Origin: Roseimaritima multifibrata
Lineage (GTDB): Bacteria; Planctomycetota; Planctomycetia; Pirellulales; Pirellulaceae
Assembly: GCF_007741495.1 (NCBI RefSeq)
Contig: NZ_CP036262.1
Coordinates: 1,240,001-1,304,000 of the forward strand
Reading direction: 5' to 3'
Length of the DNA: 64,000 bases
In this document: in pieces, positions 34,863 to 43,204 of the stretch
Numbering within the stretch: position 1 is the stretch's first letter
How the letters are laid out: each line of letters opens with the position of its first letter
Notes under the pieces: model-generated
Databases searched by the model: none
What the model saw: the letters and a program-made list of their open reading frames with translations, nothing else
What the model was told of the DNA's origin: nothing
Program-made: the position numbers and the translations under genes

Positions 34863-35897
34863 TTAGGCGTCCGTGAACAGGGCGTCGCTGAAAGCGTCCG
34901 AATCGAAGAGTGCAAGGTCTTCGATTCCTTCTCCGACGCCGACAAACTTGACCGGCAACTTAAATTGCTCGAGGATTGGTAGGATCACTCCCCCTTTGGC
35001 CGAACCATCTAGTTTTGCCAAGATGATTCCTGTGCAGCCGGCTACTTCGCTGAATCCTTTGGCTTGGCTGATTGCGTTTTGGCCCGAGGTCGCGTCCAGT
35101 ACTAGAAGGACTTCGTGCGGCGCGTCTTCGACAGGTTTACCGATGACGCGGCGGATTTTTTCCAGCTGAGACATCAAGTGTGTTTGTGTCTGCAACCGCC
35201 CGGCGGTATCGATGATCGCTACCTCGGCTCCGGTCGCGACCGCTTTTTCAACCGTCTGATAGGCAACACTTGCGGGGTCGGCTTCGGGTTTACCGGTGAC
35301 GATTTCGCAGCCAATGCGTCCTGCCCAGACCGTCAATTGTTCGACGGCAGCGGCTCGGAATGTATCACCGGCACCGAGGACAACCGTTCGTCCTAGTTTG
35401 TTGTGGATGTAGTTTGCCAGTTTTCCGATGGAAGTTGTTTTGCCACTTCCATTCACCCCGACGACAAGGATGACCGTCGGAGCTTTGTCTGCGAACTGCA
35501 GTTCGGTGTGTTCTTGTTGCAGAAGTTCTCGGGTCTGATTGCGAATCGATTCCAGGACATCTTCCATCTGGACTTTTCGGGCACGGAATCGCGTTGCGAT
35601 ATCGTCGCGGATTCGTCCTGCTGGTCCACCGCCCATGTCGGTTCGAACCAATTTGGCAAACAGTTCACTGAGGAACGCATCGTCGACCAAGCGTCCGTCT
35701 TCTTTGAAAAGGTCGCGGATGTCGGTCCCTAAAACCTCACGGGTTTTCTGGAGCCCTTGGCGGACGCGCTGAAACATGCCGGTTCCGTCACCCTGCGTTG
35801 CTTCGCCACCTTGGGCGGCCGACCCGTCCTCAGTCGAAGCGGAATCGGTGGTCGGCTTGTCGGGGGACTCTTCTTTTTTAGAACGCCAAAACGCCAT
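34863..35897 (-). CDS. ftsY: signal recognition particle receptor FtsY
   Basis: FtsY is the membrane-associated GTPase that receives SRP-ribosome complexes. The 344-residue protein has a short acidic A-domain (1-40), an N-domain (41-135), and a G-domain with GVNGSGKT (147-154), DTFRAAAVEQL (178-188), DTAGR (230-234) and AKLDGSAKGG (294-303). The ending GVGEGIEDLALFDSDAF is typical. The A-domain is much shorter than in E. coli, as in many bacteria. It lies 55 bases after miaB on the same strand, so the two may be co-transcribed. Confidence 0.97.
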   Translation of the reverse strand: MAFWRSKKEESPDKPTTDSASTEDGSAAQGGEATQGDGTGMFQRVRQGLQKTREVLGTDIRDLFKEDGRLVDDAFLSELFAKLVRTDMGGGPAGRIRDDIATRFRARKVQMEDVLESIRNQTRELLQQEHTELQFADKAPTVILVVGVNGSGKTTSIGKLANYIHNKLGRTVVLGAGDTFRAAAVEQLTVWAGRIGCEIVTGKPEADPASVAYQTVEKAVATGAEVAIIDTAGRLQTQTHLMSQLEKIRRVIGKPVEDAPHEVLLVLDATSGQNAISQAKGFSEVAGCTGIILAKLDGSAKGGVILPILEQFKLPVKFVGVGEGIEDLALFDSDAFSDALFTDA

Positions 35898-35952
35898 CGT
35901 TGGAAACTACTGTCTTGAAAGGTGTTGATTCAAAAGGGAGTTCAGGTCCCGT

Positions 35953-37386
35953 TCAACGGTCGAGCGTTTGCAGTTGGAAAAGCTCGGGGCCGGAGTGAAC
36001 GGTTTTGACTCGCCCAACCAAGGTTGTTGAGGAAACATCGGTCACTTCGATCGGGAGGAATTCACCCGCCTGACGTCGGTTTCCATCATAGACAACGATC
36101 CGGTCACAGATCGTGCGACCCATCATTTGAACCAGAGGGCTCTCTTCGGGCTGTTTCTGGCCGCGTTTGCTGGGGCCTTCCACCAGGATTTCGACGGTCT
36201 GACCGATGAATTTTAGATTGTCCTCCGCCGAAATTTCGTTTTGGACATCCAGCAGTTCGTTGTTGCGACGGTTCTTAACATCTTCTGGGACATCATCTTC
36301 CAGACGTTCCGAAGCCTTGGTGCCGGGGCGGACACTGTACTTGAAGATAAAGCTATTTTTGAAACGGCAGCGGCGAACCAGGTCGATCGTCTTCTGGAAA
36401 TCCTCTTCGGTTTCGCCACAGAACCCGACAATGAAGTCGCTGCTGATCGAAGCTTCGGGAAGGATCCGTTCGATCCGCTCCATCATTTCCATGTAGTCGG
36501 CAACGGTGTAGCCCCGTTTCATCCGTTTCAGTTGTTCATCGCTACCACTTTGTGCGGGGACGTGGAGGTAGGTCGAGCATTTAGGAAGGTCGCGAATCGT
36601 TTCCAGCAATTCTTCGGTCATGTCTTTGGGGTAGCTGGTCACAAATTTCAGCCTGCGGATCCCCTCGATCTCGCTAAGCTGCCTGAGCAGGTCGCTCAGG
36701 CGTGTGACGGTTCCCTCTTCGTCGGTGTGGCGATAGCTGTTTACCGTCTGGCCAAGCAGCGTGATTTCCACGCAGCCTTGGTCCGCCAAGATTTGAGCTT
36801 CCGCAACGATCTGTGCGGGGTTCCGGCCCTGCTCGGGGCCGCGAGTCATCGGCACGACGCAGTAGGTGCAGAATTTATCGCAGCCGATTTGGATACGGAG
36901 GTAGGCCTGGAATGGCGTCGGACGCATCGAAGGGTCACGAAGCGGATCAAAGGTTTCGTGACTGCGGCGAATCGTATCCTGCGAACCTGCTTTGCGGCCA
37001 AGCGAAACGGCCAATTGGCGGCCTTTGCCGGCAGCAATGTTTTCCAGCAGCGTGGGAATCTGCTGAAGTTGGCCGGGGCCGACGATCAGGTCGACAAACG
37101 GAGCTCGCTGGAAGATTAGTTTTTGGTCTTTTTGGGCCATGCAGCCCATTACCCCAATCGTTTTATCGGGGTTCCGCTCTTTGGTTTGCCGCAGTTTCCC
37201 GAGCGCGCTGTAGATTTTTTCTTCTGCATGCTCGCGGACGCTGCAGGTATTAAAGAGCAGCGTGTCCGCTTCCTTGGGGGTGGCTACCAATTCGTAGCCG
37301 TGCTGTTTCAGGTCCGCGACAACCATCTCGCTATCCAGAACATTCATCTGGCAGCCAACGGTTTCGATGTATAGTCGTTTGCTCAT
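35953..37386 (-). CDS. miaB: tRNA-2-methylthio-N6-dimethylallyladenosine synthase MiaB
   Basis: MiaB is a radical SAM methylthiotransferase acting on A37 of tRNAs that read U-starting codons. The 477-residue protein has the N-terminal UPF0004 domain with Cys12, Cys48 and Cys82 for one 4Fe-4S cluster. The radical SAM site is GCDKFCTYC (Cys169, 173, 176), and a C-terminal TRAM domain (about 395-470) follows. The phrase FNTCSVREHAEEKIYS distinguishes MiaB from RimO and MtaB. The length is close to the 474 of E. coli MiaB. It is upstream of ftsY and 24 bases downstream of a small membrane-protein gene. Confidence 0.96.
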   Translation of the reverse strand: MSKRLYIETVGCQMNVLDSEMVVADLKQHGYELVATPKEADTLLFNTCSVREHAEEKIYSALGKLRQTKERNPDKTIGVMGCMAQKDQKLIFQRAPFVDLIVGPGQLQQIPTLLENIAAGKGRQLAVSLGRKAGSQDTIRRSHETFDPLRDPSMRPTPFQAYLRIQIGCDKFCTYCVVPMTRGPEQGRNPAQIVAEAQILADQGCVEITLLGQTVNSYRHTDEEGTVTRLSDLLRQLSEIEGIRRLKFVTSYPKDMTEELLETIRDLPKCSTYLHVPAQSGSDEQLKRMKRGYTVADYMEMMERIERILPEASISSDFIVGFCGETEEDFQKTIDLVRRCRFKNSFIFKYSVRPGTKASERLEDDVPEDVKNRRNNELLDVQNEISAEDNLKFIGQTVEILVEGPSKRGQKQPEESPLVQMMGRTICDRIVVYDGNRRQAGEFLPIEVTDVSSTTLVGRVKTVHSGPELFQLQTLDR

Positions 37387-37410
37387 TGCTGTGGCTGTTT
37401 AATACAGTCG

Positions 37411-37605
37411 CTAGAGTTCGCTGGGCGGATTGCTTGCTGGTGGGTTGGAACCGTTGCGTTGTCGTTTGACATAATCGCGCAAGGATTCCGTGCACTGGGT
37501 CCGACGGCGGACCATGATGCCGGAAAAGAGGGTGACTGCGACCGCTACAGCGACCGCCCACAACAGCCCGTCGGTCATGGAAAATGCGAGCACACCCATT
37601 TCCAT
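37411..37605 (-). CDS. small single-span membrane protein
   Basis: The 64-residue product begins MEMGVLAFSMTDGLLWAVAVAVAVTLFSGIMV and then turns basic and hydrophilic (RRRTQCTESLRDYVKRQRN). The single span at about 8-32 with positive charges after it predicts a cytoplasmic C-terminus. No family is recognisable. Its stop is 24 bases before miaB, which supports a shared transcript. The composition and position make a real gene likely, although size alone leaves some doubt. Confidence 0.6.
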   Translation of the reverse strand: MEMGVLAFSMTDGLLWAVAVAVAVTLFSGIMVRRRTQCTESLRDYVKRQRNGSNPPASNPPSEL

Positions 37606-37701
37606 AACCTAGCAAGAAAGAGGGTTGAACGGGACGGGGGATCTACCGCCCCATTGCGGATTGCAGGAAATATCCTGCAGAAGTCCGGGTTTGGATCTAA
37701 A

Positions 37702-38340
37702 TCAAGGAATCGCTATGATTCCGCCGGCGATCGCAGCCCCTTCCACAATCGCTGCGTTCCGCTGGTATGGAGGACGCTGCAGAAGTGCTGGAGCCCGACT
37801 TCCAGGCCGGTAGTAGCCAACCGAGTAGTTGGTTTCACACGGAGGCTGGACGGTCGCTAGATAAGGAAGTGCTGGGAACGTGGCGAAAAAGCGAGCCCCG
37901 CTGACGAAGGGGGTCAGCATCGGAAATCGCTCGTGCCCATTCCGCTCCAGCATCGTGTCTTCAAAATAAAGCGGATGAGAAAACGTATTGGGGGCGTGCC
38001 ACATGTAAGACGTTAATGTCCAGTCTCCTGGGCGACCCGGCCCCTCTGGTAGGAACATTGTGGCGTCTGGAGTCTGATTGGCGAAGGAGGCGGGCAGTTC
38101 GCCGTTACCGATCGTATCGATTTCCATCGTCGGGGCGATCAGCGGCGGGATGATGAAATTTCCATCGACCCGTTTGGGAGCTCTTGCTGAGCCATACAGG
38201 GATTCGCCACCGATTTGTGGGATTCTGGGAGCTCGCTGCGGGCTGTCGGTTCGAGGTCTTTGGGCCGAAGCTGACGTGCAGGCTCCGATGAAGACGGCTA
38301 GGCAGCAAGCTTTGACTGTAAGGTTGTTCACGGCAGGCAT
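37702..38340 (-). CDS. exported protein of unknown function
   Basis: Starting at ATG 38340, the 212-residue product has a signal peptide (MPAVNNLTVKACCLAVFIGA... ending ASAQ) and a hydrophilic mature part. The mature part is rich in Pro, Arg and aromatic residues (GDWTLTSYMWHAPNTFSHPLYFED, RFPMLTPFVSGARFFATFPALPYL; key residues W, H, F). The end is a small hydrophobic patch, AAIAGGIIAIP. A longer frame to 38388 is open but would bury the signal. No catalytic motif is seen. Planctomycetes carry many proteins of this style, so I guess an envelope role only. Confidence 0.75.
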   Translation of the reverse strand: MPAVNNLTVKACCLAVFIGACTSASAQRPRTDSPQRAPRIPQIGGESLYGSARAPKRVDGNFIIPPLIAPTMEIDTIGNGELPASFANQTPDATMFLPEGPGRPGDWTLTSYMWHAPNTFSHPLYFEDTMLERNGHERFPMLTPFVSGARFFATFPALPYLATVQPPCETNYSVGYYRPGSRAPALLQRPPYQRNAAIVEGAAIAGGIIAIP

Positions 38341-38484
38341 CCATGTCCAAAATAGGGCGATTCCGCGCGATCCTCGCACGTGTTCCAATCCCTAGCATCG
38401 GTCGTGCCGTGGTCTGATCATCAGAACGAAACCACGTTCCAGCATAATCCGGTGAACGGGCACAACCGTTACAGCCCCACTTTC

Positions 38485-39930
38485 TTATCGCCAGCTCTCA
38501 CACCAGTTTTTGGTGTGCAGCCCGCTGCGGATTCGCCATTCTCGCAATTCCCCCAGCAGGCGGGCCTGAGCTTCGGCGGCGATCGGATGGTTCCAAAGAT
38601 TGTGGCATTCGTCGGGGTCGGTCCGCAGATCAAACAATTGCCCGTGCGGTTCATCTAAGAAATGGACCAGTTTGAATTGGTGATCGCGAACCATCGTCAT
38701 GAATTGGCACCCTGTCAGGATCCCATCTTGAGCCTGTTCGCAGTAGACGTAAGGTCGTCCTTGCCAGTCGGAGGTTTCCTGAAACGCTCCGTTCAAGGAA
38801 CGCGCTTCCCAGTCGCCGGGAACGTCGATACCGGCCCACTCCAAGATCGTGGGCCCCAGGTCCATTTGCTGGACCAGTCCGTCGACGCTTCGCCCTGCCT
38901 GGAAACGTCCGTTCGTTCGCATCGCGGGCGGTGCCCAGACGATTAAGGGAACGCGAGTGATCGCGTCGTACATGGTCCATTTTTGACTGTGACCATGATC
39001 GGTCAAGCAATCGCCATGATCGCTTGTGAAGATCACGATGCTGTTTTCAAGGTAACCGTTGGATTCGAGAGCCTCCATGATCTGTCCGACTTTTTCGTCG
39101 ATCATGGTCACGTTGGCGCAGTAGTACGCGCGTTGGCGGTGTCGTTGGGCTTCGCTTGGATTCAGGTCCAAGACGACCGAGTCGTGGTCGATATCTTGGT
39201 TGTGTTGCCGCAGTTCTTTAAATGCGGGCGGTTGGTTTTCAAGTTCTTCGTCGCTGACCGGTAGCAGCGGAAGGTCTTTGGCAAGATAGGGTTCCGCGTA
39301 ACTCGGTACCGGGTCGTAGGGTGGATGCGGCCCGGGGAAACCAATTTGTAAGAACAGGGGTTCGCTGCGAGGATGCGAATCGATCCACCAACGGGCCATG
39401 TCCCCGACAAACATGTCGGGATGGGCGTCGGCCGGCAGTTCCCAGTCGAAGGCGCCTAACGCTTCCCGGTAATCTTCTCGCTTGCGATAGAGTTCCCGTT
39501 GCTGTTTGATCAGCCCACGAAAACGCAACGCTTTGTCCCATTCGTCGAAGAAGTAACGCCCTTCGAGGTAGCGATCTTTGTTCTCGACGACATAGCGTTC
39601 GTGGAAACCTAATTCGGTCTCGAACGGCCATGTATGCATTTTGCCGATATTGGTGCAGTGGTACCCGGCATCGTTTAACTGCTCGATCCAGCTTCGTCGC
39701 CAAGTGTCGGCGTTGCGGAGGATCCCGGTCGTGTGTGGGAAGTATCCCTTGAAGAGACTTGCCCGCGCCGGTGCGCAGGAGGCCGCCGTGACATGGCACT
39801 GTTGGAAATGGGTTCCCTCGTTGACCAAGCGATCGAGGTGAGGGGTGTCCATGTGCGGAAAACCAAGCGATGCGATTGTGTCGTATCGCTGTTGGTCCGT
39901 GATGATGAAGATAATGTTGGGGTGTGTCAT
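38485..39930 (-). CDS. sulfatase (type I, formylglycine-dependent)
   Basis: The 481-residue enzyme hydrolyses sulfate esters, probably of algal polysaccharides or other sulfated compounds. The active-site Cys52 sits in CAPARASL (C-x-P-x-R), which must be converted to formylglycine. Metal ligands are visible: D12 in IITDQQR, and SDHGDCLTDHGH further on. The ATG at 39930 begins MTHPNIIFIITDQQ with no signal peptide, which would make it cytoplasmic unless a leader is missed; an extension of 18 residues upstream is not signal-like. Formylglycine-generating enzyme and other sulfatases are not adjacent. Confidence 0.94.
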   Translation of the reverse strand: MTHPNIIFIITDQQRYDTIASLGFPHMDTPHLDRLVNEGTHFQQCHVTAASCAPARASLFKGYFPHTTGILRNADTWRRSWIEQLNDAGYHCTNIGKMHTWPFETELGFHERYVVENKDRYLEGRYFFDEWDKALRFRGLIKQQRELYRKREDYREALGAFDWELPADAHPDMFVGDMARWWIDSHPRSEPLFLQIGFPGPHPPYDPVPSYAEPYLAKDLPLLPVSDEELENQPPAFKELRQHNQDIDHDSVVLDLNPSEAQRHRQRAYYCANVTMIDEKVGQIMEALESNGYLENSIVIFTSDHGDCLTDHGHSQKWTMYDAITRVPLIVWAPPAMRTNGRFQAGRSVDGLVQQMDLGPTILEWAGIDVPGDWEARSLNGAFQETSDWQGRPYVYCEQAQDGILTGCQFMTMVRDHQFKLVHFLDEPHGQLFDLRTDPDECHNLWNHPIAAEAQARLLGELREWRIRSGLHTKNWCESWR

Positions 39931-40677
39931 GCCTGATAGGATAATCAAGCCACGAGGCCAACTGTAGATGCCTGAATCACGCACGGCCGTGGGGATATAA
40001 AGTAAGGCGAGGCCGGGCCCGAAAGCCCGACCCCGCCTCGCACGGGGGGATCCACTGTATGGTTGGTCTCAAGCGGGTCCCGTTTGGGGCCGGTCCCTTT
40101 TTGGTAAGGGGACTAGGTCGACGGGGCCGCGAATCTTTTTCGCTGGTCGTTGCCGTCGCTCACTCGCTTGGACACCTTTAAACTAGTTCGGGTCCGGCAA
40201 GGTTCGCGATAAATTGAAGGAAAAGAGCCCAGCGAATTGGTAAACCAGTCGGTTTTGTTGTGGTTATGCGGGCTGGTTTGTTTGTACGGCCGAAATGGGC
40301 TAGTGAAGCTGCGTAAAGCTGGCCATGGAGGCTTCTGGAGGGATCCAAATGGTCGATTTGTCGCTTCGTTGGTGGCGTAAGTGTCGTGAGCATCGGTGGA
40401 AAATCATCATAACCGTTACGCTGCGAAAAATGCTGCCGTAATCGTTTAACATTGGGCTTAAGTTTTCTTTGAAAGCGTTGACGCAGGCCACTCTCTGACG
40501 TCCAATTCCGCGAGACCGATTGGTCTGCACGTTGTGCACGCTCTGATAGCAAGCTGTTCTCCATCGGAGAGCCGGAAAGTCACAGAGCGTCGTCATCACT
40601 TGCTGTACTGGATCGGCTGGCAGTTTGGGGTTTGTCTGAACTGCGTTCCGAGTCTTTCGCTAATTTAAGTTGTCACG
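39931..40677. other. 750-base intergenic region with one bulged hairpin
   Basis: A stem GCGAGGC + CGGGC (40007-40018) pairs with GCCCG (40025-40029) and GCCTCGC (40035-40041), leaving a five-base bulge. It lies just upstream of the divergently read sulfatase gene. I see no open frame with coding character in the remaining bases, and no recognisable structured RNA. Promoters for the sulfatase gene and the proline-rich protein gene must be here. Confidence 0.5.
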
Positions 40678-42351
40678 ATGATTTTTCACCGTCGTCTTCC
40701 AACGGTTCTGGCGCTCACTGCGACCAGCTTTTTCGCTTTCATGCCACCAGTGAGTGCTGGTTGTTTGTGCGATTGGCTGTTCGGGCGACCGCCAGCTTAT
40801 GCCGCCGGTTATGCGCCGGTGTATCCAGTGGGTCCGGCGTATCCGGTAACCCCAGGGTATGCTGCGAACATGCCCGTGCTGCCTCCCGTGGTGACGACTT
40901 CGGCTCCGGTTGCTAATAGCGCCCCGACCGCTTACGCGGCTCAGATGCCTGCGTATGGTTCGGCTCCGGCTTCGGCTCCGGTATTGCCCAACGGGTATGC
41001 GGGTGCTTACAGCAGTTTGTACGGAGGCGCGACGGCCAGTGCAACGCAGGCGGCTCCTAGCACGCTCAGTTCATCGCTGTACGGGACAGGCAACACCTAT
41101 GCGAATTCTCCGACGCCTTATCCGGGAACTTCCTATTCGGCAAACATGCCCGCGACTTACAACGCACCTGGAGTGACGGCGTATTCGCCAGCTGCAACGC
41201 CATACATGGCAGGTCAACCTGCTGTGGTCGCTCCGCCTGTGGTTCCAGTGGCACCACCACGAACCGGTTTGTTCCCTCGGATTCGAGGGTTCTTCGGGAA
41301 TCTGTTTGGGACAAATTATCGAACCTCGTACTACCGTGCTCCGGTAACGTATTACCGTCCACAGACGACCGTTGATCCGGCGACTGGAACGACCGTGACG
41401 GTGCAGCGTCCTTGTACGTCGTATCAGTACCAAGTGCAGCGGATGCCTTACGTCAGTCTGGATCCCGGCGCGTCGACTCCGGTCGGGGCGGCTCCGGTAG
41501 ATCCCTGTGCGAACATCAGCCCGTACGGTGCAACGGCTCCCTATGGTCAAACGGCTCCAGGGTTGAGTGGCATCCAGGGTGGCCAATTCGATCCGTATGC
41601 TCAACCAAGCTACGGGCAGCCAAACTATGGGCAAACCACTCCCGGTGGGCAACCTGCTCCGCTAAACAATACAACTCCAGGGGCATCGAGTGAGGGGTAT
41701 GTGCCGCAGCCGACGTTGCCGCCTGTTGTGGAAACACAGCGGTACCCGACTCCTGCCGTTCCTTCGCTCCCGTCGACACCATCGACGGGCCCACTGACCG
41801 GGGCTCCAACTCCGCCCAGTACATCGCCGACGACTCGTTATCATCAACAGCCTTACGCAGGCGGAGCGGCGAACAGTCCATTCCCAAGCACACCTTCGAC
41901 ACAGCCAGCGGCACCTTCGCAGCAGTTGCAGGGTTATCAAGTTCCTTCATCGGGGGCGAGCGTTTCGCCTGTACCGCCGGCAGAATACGCACGGCCGATT
42001 CCCGCACCTCCAACGAATTGGGACAACCGCGATGCGGCCCCCGTTCCAAGCCGAGAAGTCGCAGGAGGCCGGACCGCTTCCCGACCGGCATGGGGATTCA
42101 AGACGATCAGTTGGAGCAAGCCAGTCGACGATCGCTCAAGCGATATTCAGCGAGCAACCTACGACAACGAATCCTTGTCGCTATCGGCGCCTGCCAATGA
42201 ACCGACCAGAGCCGCTCAACCATGGCCAACACCAACACGTGAACCAGTCGCCGAGCAACTGCCAGAACTTCGTTCGGCTCCAGCACGGCCAGCCGTCACG
42301 GCACCACGTGTGAAAGCCTACGACGATTCAGGCTGGCGTTCGAACCGCTAA
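40678..42351 (+). CDS. exported Pro/Ala/Tyr-rich low-complexity protein
   Basis: The 557-residue product has a signal peptide (ending PVSAG, about residue 28) followed by a Cys-containing motif CLCDWLFGR. A very low-complexity chain rich in Pro, Ala, Tyr, Thr and Gly follows (repeats of YP, APV and GQ). One more ordered block stands out at about 200-270: PPRTGLFPRIRGFFGNLFGTNYRTSYYRAPVTYYRPQ, then CTSYQYQVQRMPYVS. The remainder is Pro/Ser/Thr-rich with a Ser/Arg-rich tail. I find no enzymatic motif. This style of protein is common in planctomycetes and is usually assumed to be structural in the envelope. Its last codons overlap the transposase frame tail to tail by 24 bases. Confidence 0.8.
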   Translation: MIFHRRLPTVLALTATSFFAFMPPVSAGCLCDWLFGRPPAYAAGYAPVYPVGPAYPVTPGYAANMPVLPPVVTTSAPVANSAPTAYAAQMPAYGSAPASAPVLPNGYAGAYSSLYGGATASATQAAPSTLSSSLYGTGNTYANSPTPYPGTSYSANMPATYNAPGVTAYSPAATPYMAGQPAVVAPPVVPVAPPRTGLFPRIRGFFGNLFGTNYRTSYYRAPVTYYRPQTTVDPATGTTVTVQRPCTSYQYQVQRMPYVSLDPGASTPVGAAPVDPCANISPYGATAPYGQTAPGLSGIQGGQFDPYAQPSYGQPNYGQTTPGGQPAPLNNTTPGASSEGYVPQPTLPPVVETQRYPTPAVPSLPSTPSTGPLTGAPTPPSTSPTTRYHQQPYAGGAANSPFPSTPSTQPAAPSQQLQGYQVPSSGASVSPVPPAEYARPIPAPPTNWDNRDAAPVPSREVAGGRTASRPAWGFKTISWSKPVDDRSSDIQRATYDNESLSLSAPANEPTRAAQPWPTPTREPVAEQLPELRSAPARPAVTAPRVKAYDDSGWRSNR

Positions 42352-42915
42352 GAAGTGAGCGGTGGTTGCCAGAGTAAATGGCATTGGTAGCGAGTCCCCT
42401 GCACCATCCAGAGCATGGGATTTTAGGCCCGAAGGGTCGGCACAATTTCGCCCAAGGCTCAATGACTCCCACACAAATCTTGGGTCATATTGGACTTCAT
42501 GCTTGTCGAGTAAGCGAAGGTGTTCGGACTCGAATGATTCCGCTGCATGGTGTTGCATCTGATTGGCAATGTATTGGTACACCGAGTTCTTCTGCGACGG
42601 ACTGACGGTGAAAGCACCAAATCCGTCTTGCCATCCAAACTTCTTGATGATCTGGCTTGTCTCGTTGATATGTTTACTGGTATTGCCCTTCACCTTGCCG
42701 ACAAAATTGGAAACAGCAACTTTGGCGGGGATGCGGACCAATAAGTGTGCATGTTCAAAATAGCCTCCCACGATTAGTGCGTATCCTCCAATCTCCTTGG
42801 CAACGCCTGCTAGGTAAGCGAACACGCTCTCGCGAAATTCTTCATTTCGGAGGTATGGCTTGCGGTTCTTTGTGCTGAAAACGACGTGGTACAACAACTG
42901 TTGATGAGTGCTCAT
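42328..42915 (-). CDS. REP-associated tyrosine transposase (RAYT, Y1 HUH type)
   Basis: The protein starts at ATG 42915 (MSTHQQLLYHVVFSTKNRKPYL), where the family begins. It has the HUH pair H55-x-H57 in YFEHAHLLVRIP and the nucleophile Tyr115 in VYQYIANQMQHH. The core of about 150 residues ends at DPRFVWE. Such enzymes cut single-stranded palindromic REP sequences at a 5'-phosphotyrosine and help spread them. The frame runs on for about 46 residues (SLGRNCADPSGLKS and beyond) through a REP copy into the 3' end of the neighbouring gene, so the native stop may have been lost. No IS ends were found. The frame is open upstream to 43080 but has no signal of being coding there. Confidence 0.87.
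   Translation of the reverse strand: MSTHQQLLYHVVFSTKNRKPYLRNEEFRESVFAYLAGVAKEIGGYALIVGGYFEHAHLLVRIPAKVAVSNFVGKVKGNTSKHINETSQIIKKFGWQDGFGAFTVSPSQKNSVYQYIANQMQHHAAESFESEHLRLLDKHEVQYDPRFVWESLSLGRNCADPSGLKSHALDGAGDSLPMPFTLATTAHFLAVRTPA
42426..42447 (-). repeat. REP-like element, downstream of the transposase
   Basis: On the minus strand this reads AATTGTGCCGACCCTTCGGGCC, here split for clarity: AATT + GTGCCGACCCTTCGGGCC. The element contains a small hairpin CCGA-CCCT-TCGG. It is inside the extended reading frame of the transposase and is inverted relative to the two copies on the other side of the gene. Confidence 0.75.
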
Positions 42916-43078
42916 CATTGTCCTCGCAGTTCGGCTGGAGTCTGGGGAGCAAAGTTTGTGCTGGTCCTTTGTGTCTTCTCGTTCGTCGAGCTTGGCAGTT
43001 CTCGATTTCGCCAGCCATTTTATCAGCGTTAGAAGAATGTTTGGGCCGGAAGAGATTGTGTGTAATCTTCGCGACACC

Positions 43079-43100
43079 AATTGTGTCGACCCTTCGGGCC
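43079..43100 (+). repeat. REP-like element, upstream of the transposase (copy 1)
   Basis: The sequence is AATT + GTGTCGACCCTTCGGGCC, one base different from the downstream copy. It lies 164 bases upstream of the transposase start and in opposite orientation to the downstream copy. Confidence 0.75.
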
Positions 43101-43148
43101 TTGCAGTCCTTGGGGGGATGCAGACCGGGGGTTTGCACCCCCGGCAGA

Positions 43149-43170
43149 GATTGTGCCGACCCTCCGGGCC
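43149..43170 (+). repeat. REP-like element, upstream of the transposase (copy 2)
   Basis: The sequence is GATT + GTGCCGACCCTCCGGGCC, 70 bases from copy 1 and in the same orientation. Between the two copies is a short hairpin, ACCGGGGGT-TTG-CACCCCCGG, at about 43123-43144. Confidence 0.72.
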
Positions 43171-43204
43171 TCTTGAATTTGCCGCATGCAGGTCTTGCTA
43201 CTTG

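Noticed and set aside
36241-37119. 292-codon plus-strand frame opposite miaB
   Set aside because: It is a shadow of miaB codon usage.
42328-43080. complete IS200/IS605 insertion sequence
   Set aside because: No IS end hairpins or target-specific ends were found. The flanking elements resemble REP units, so a RAYT locus fits better.
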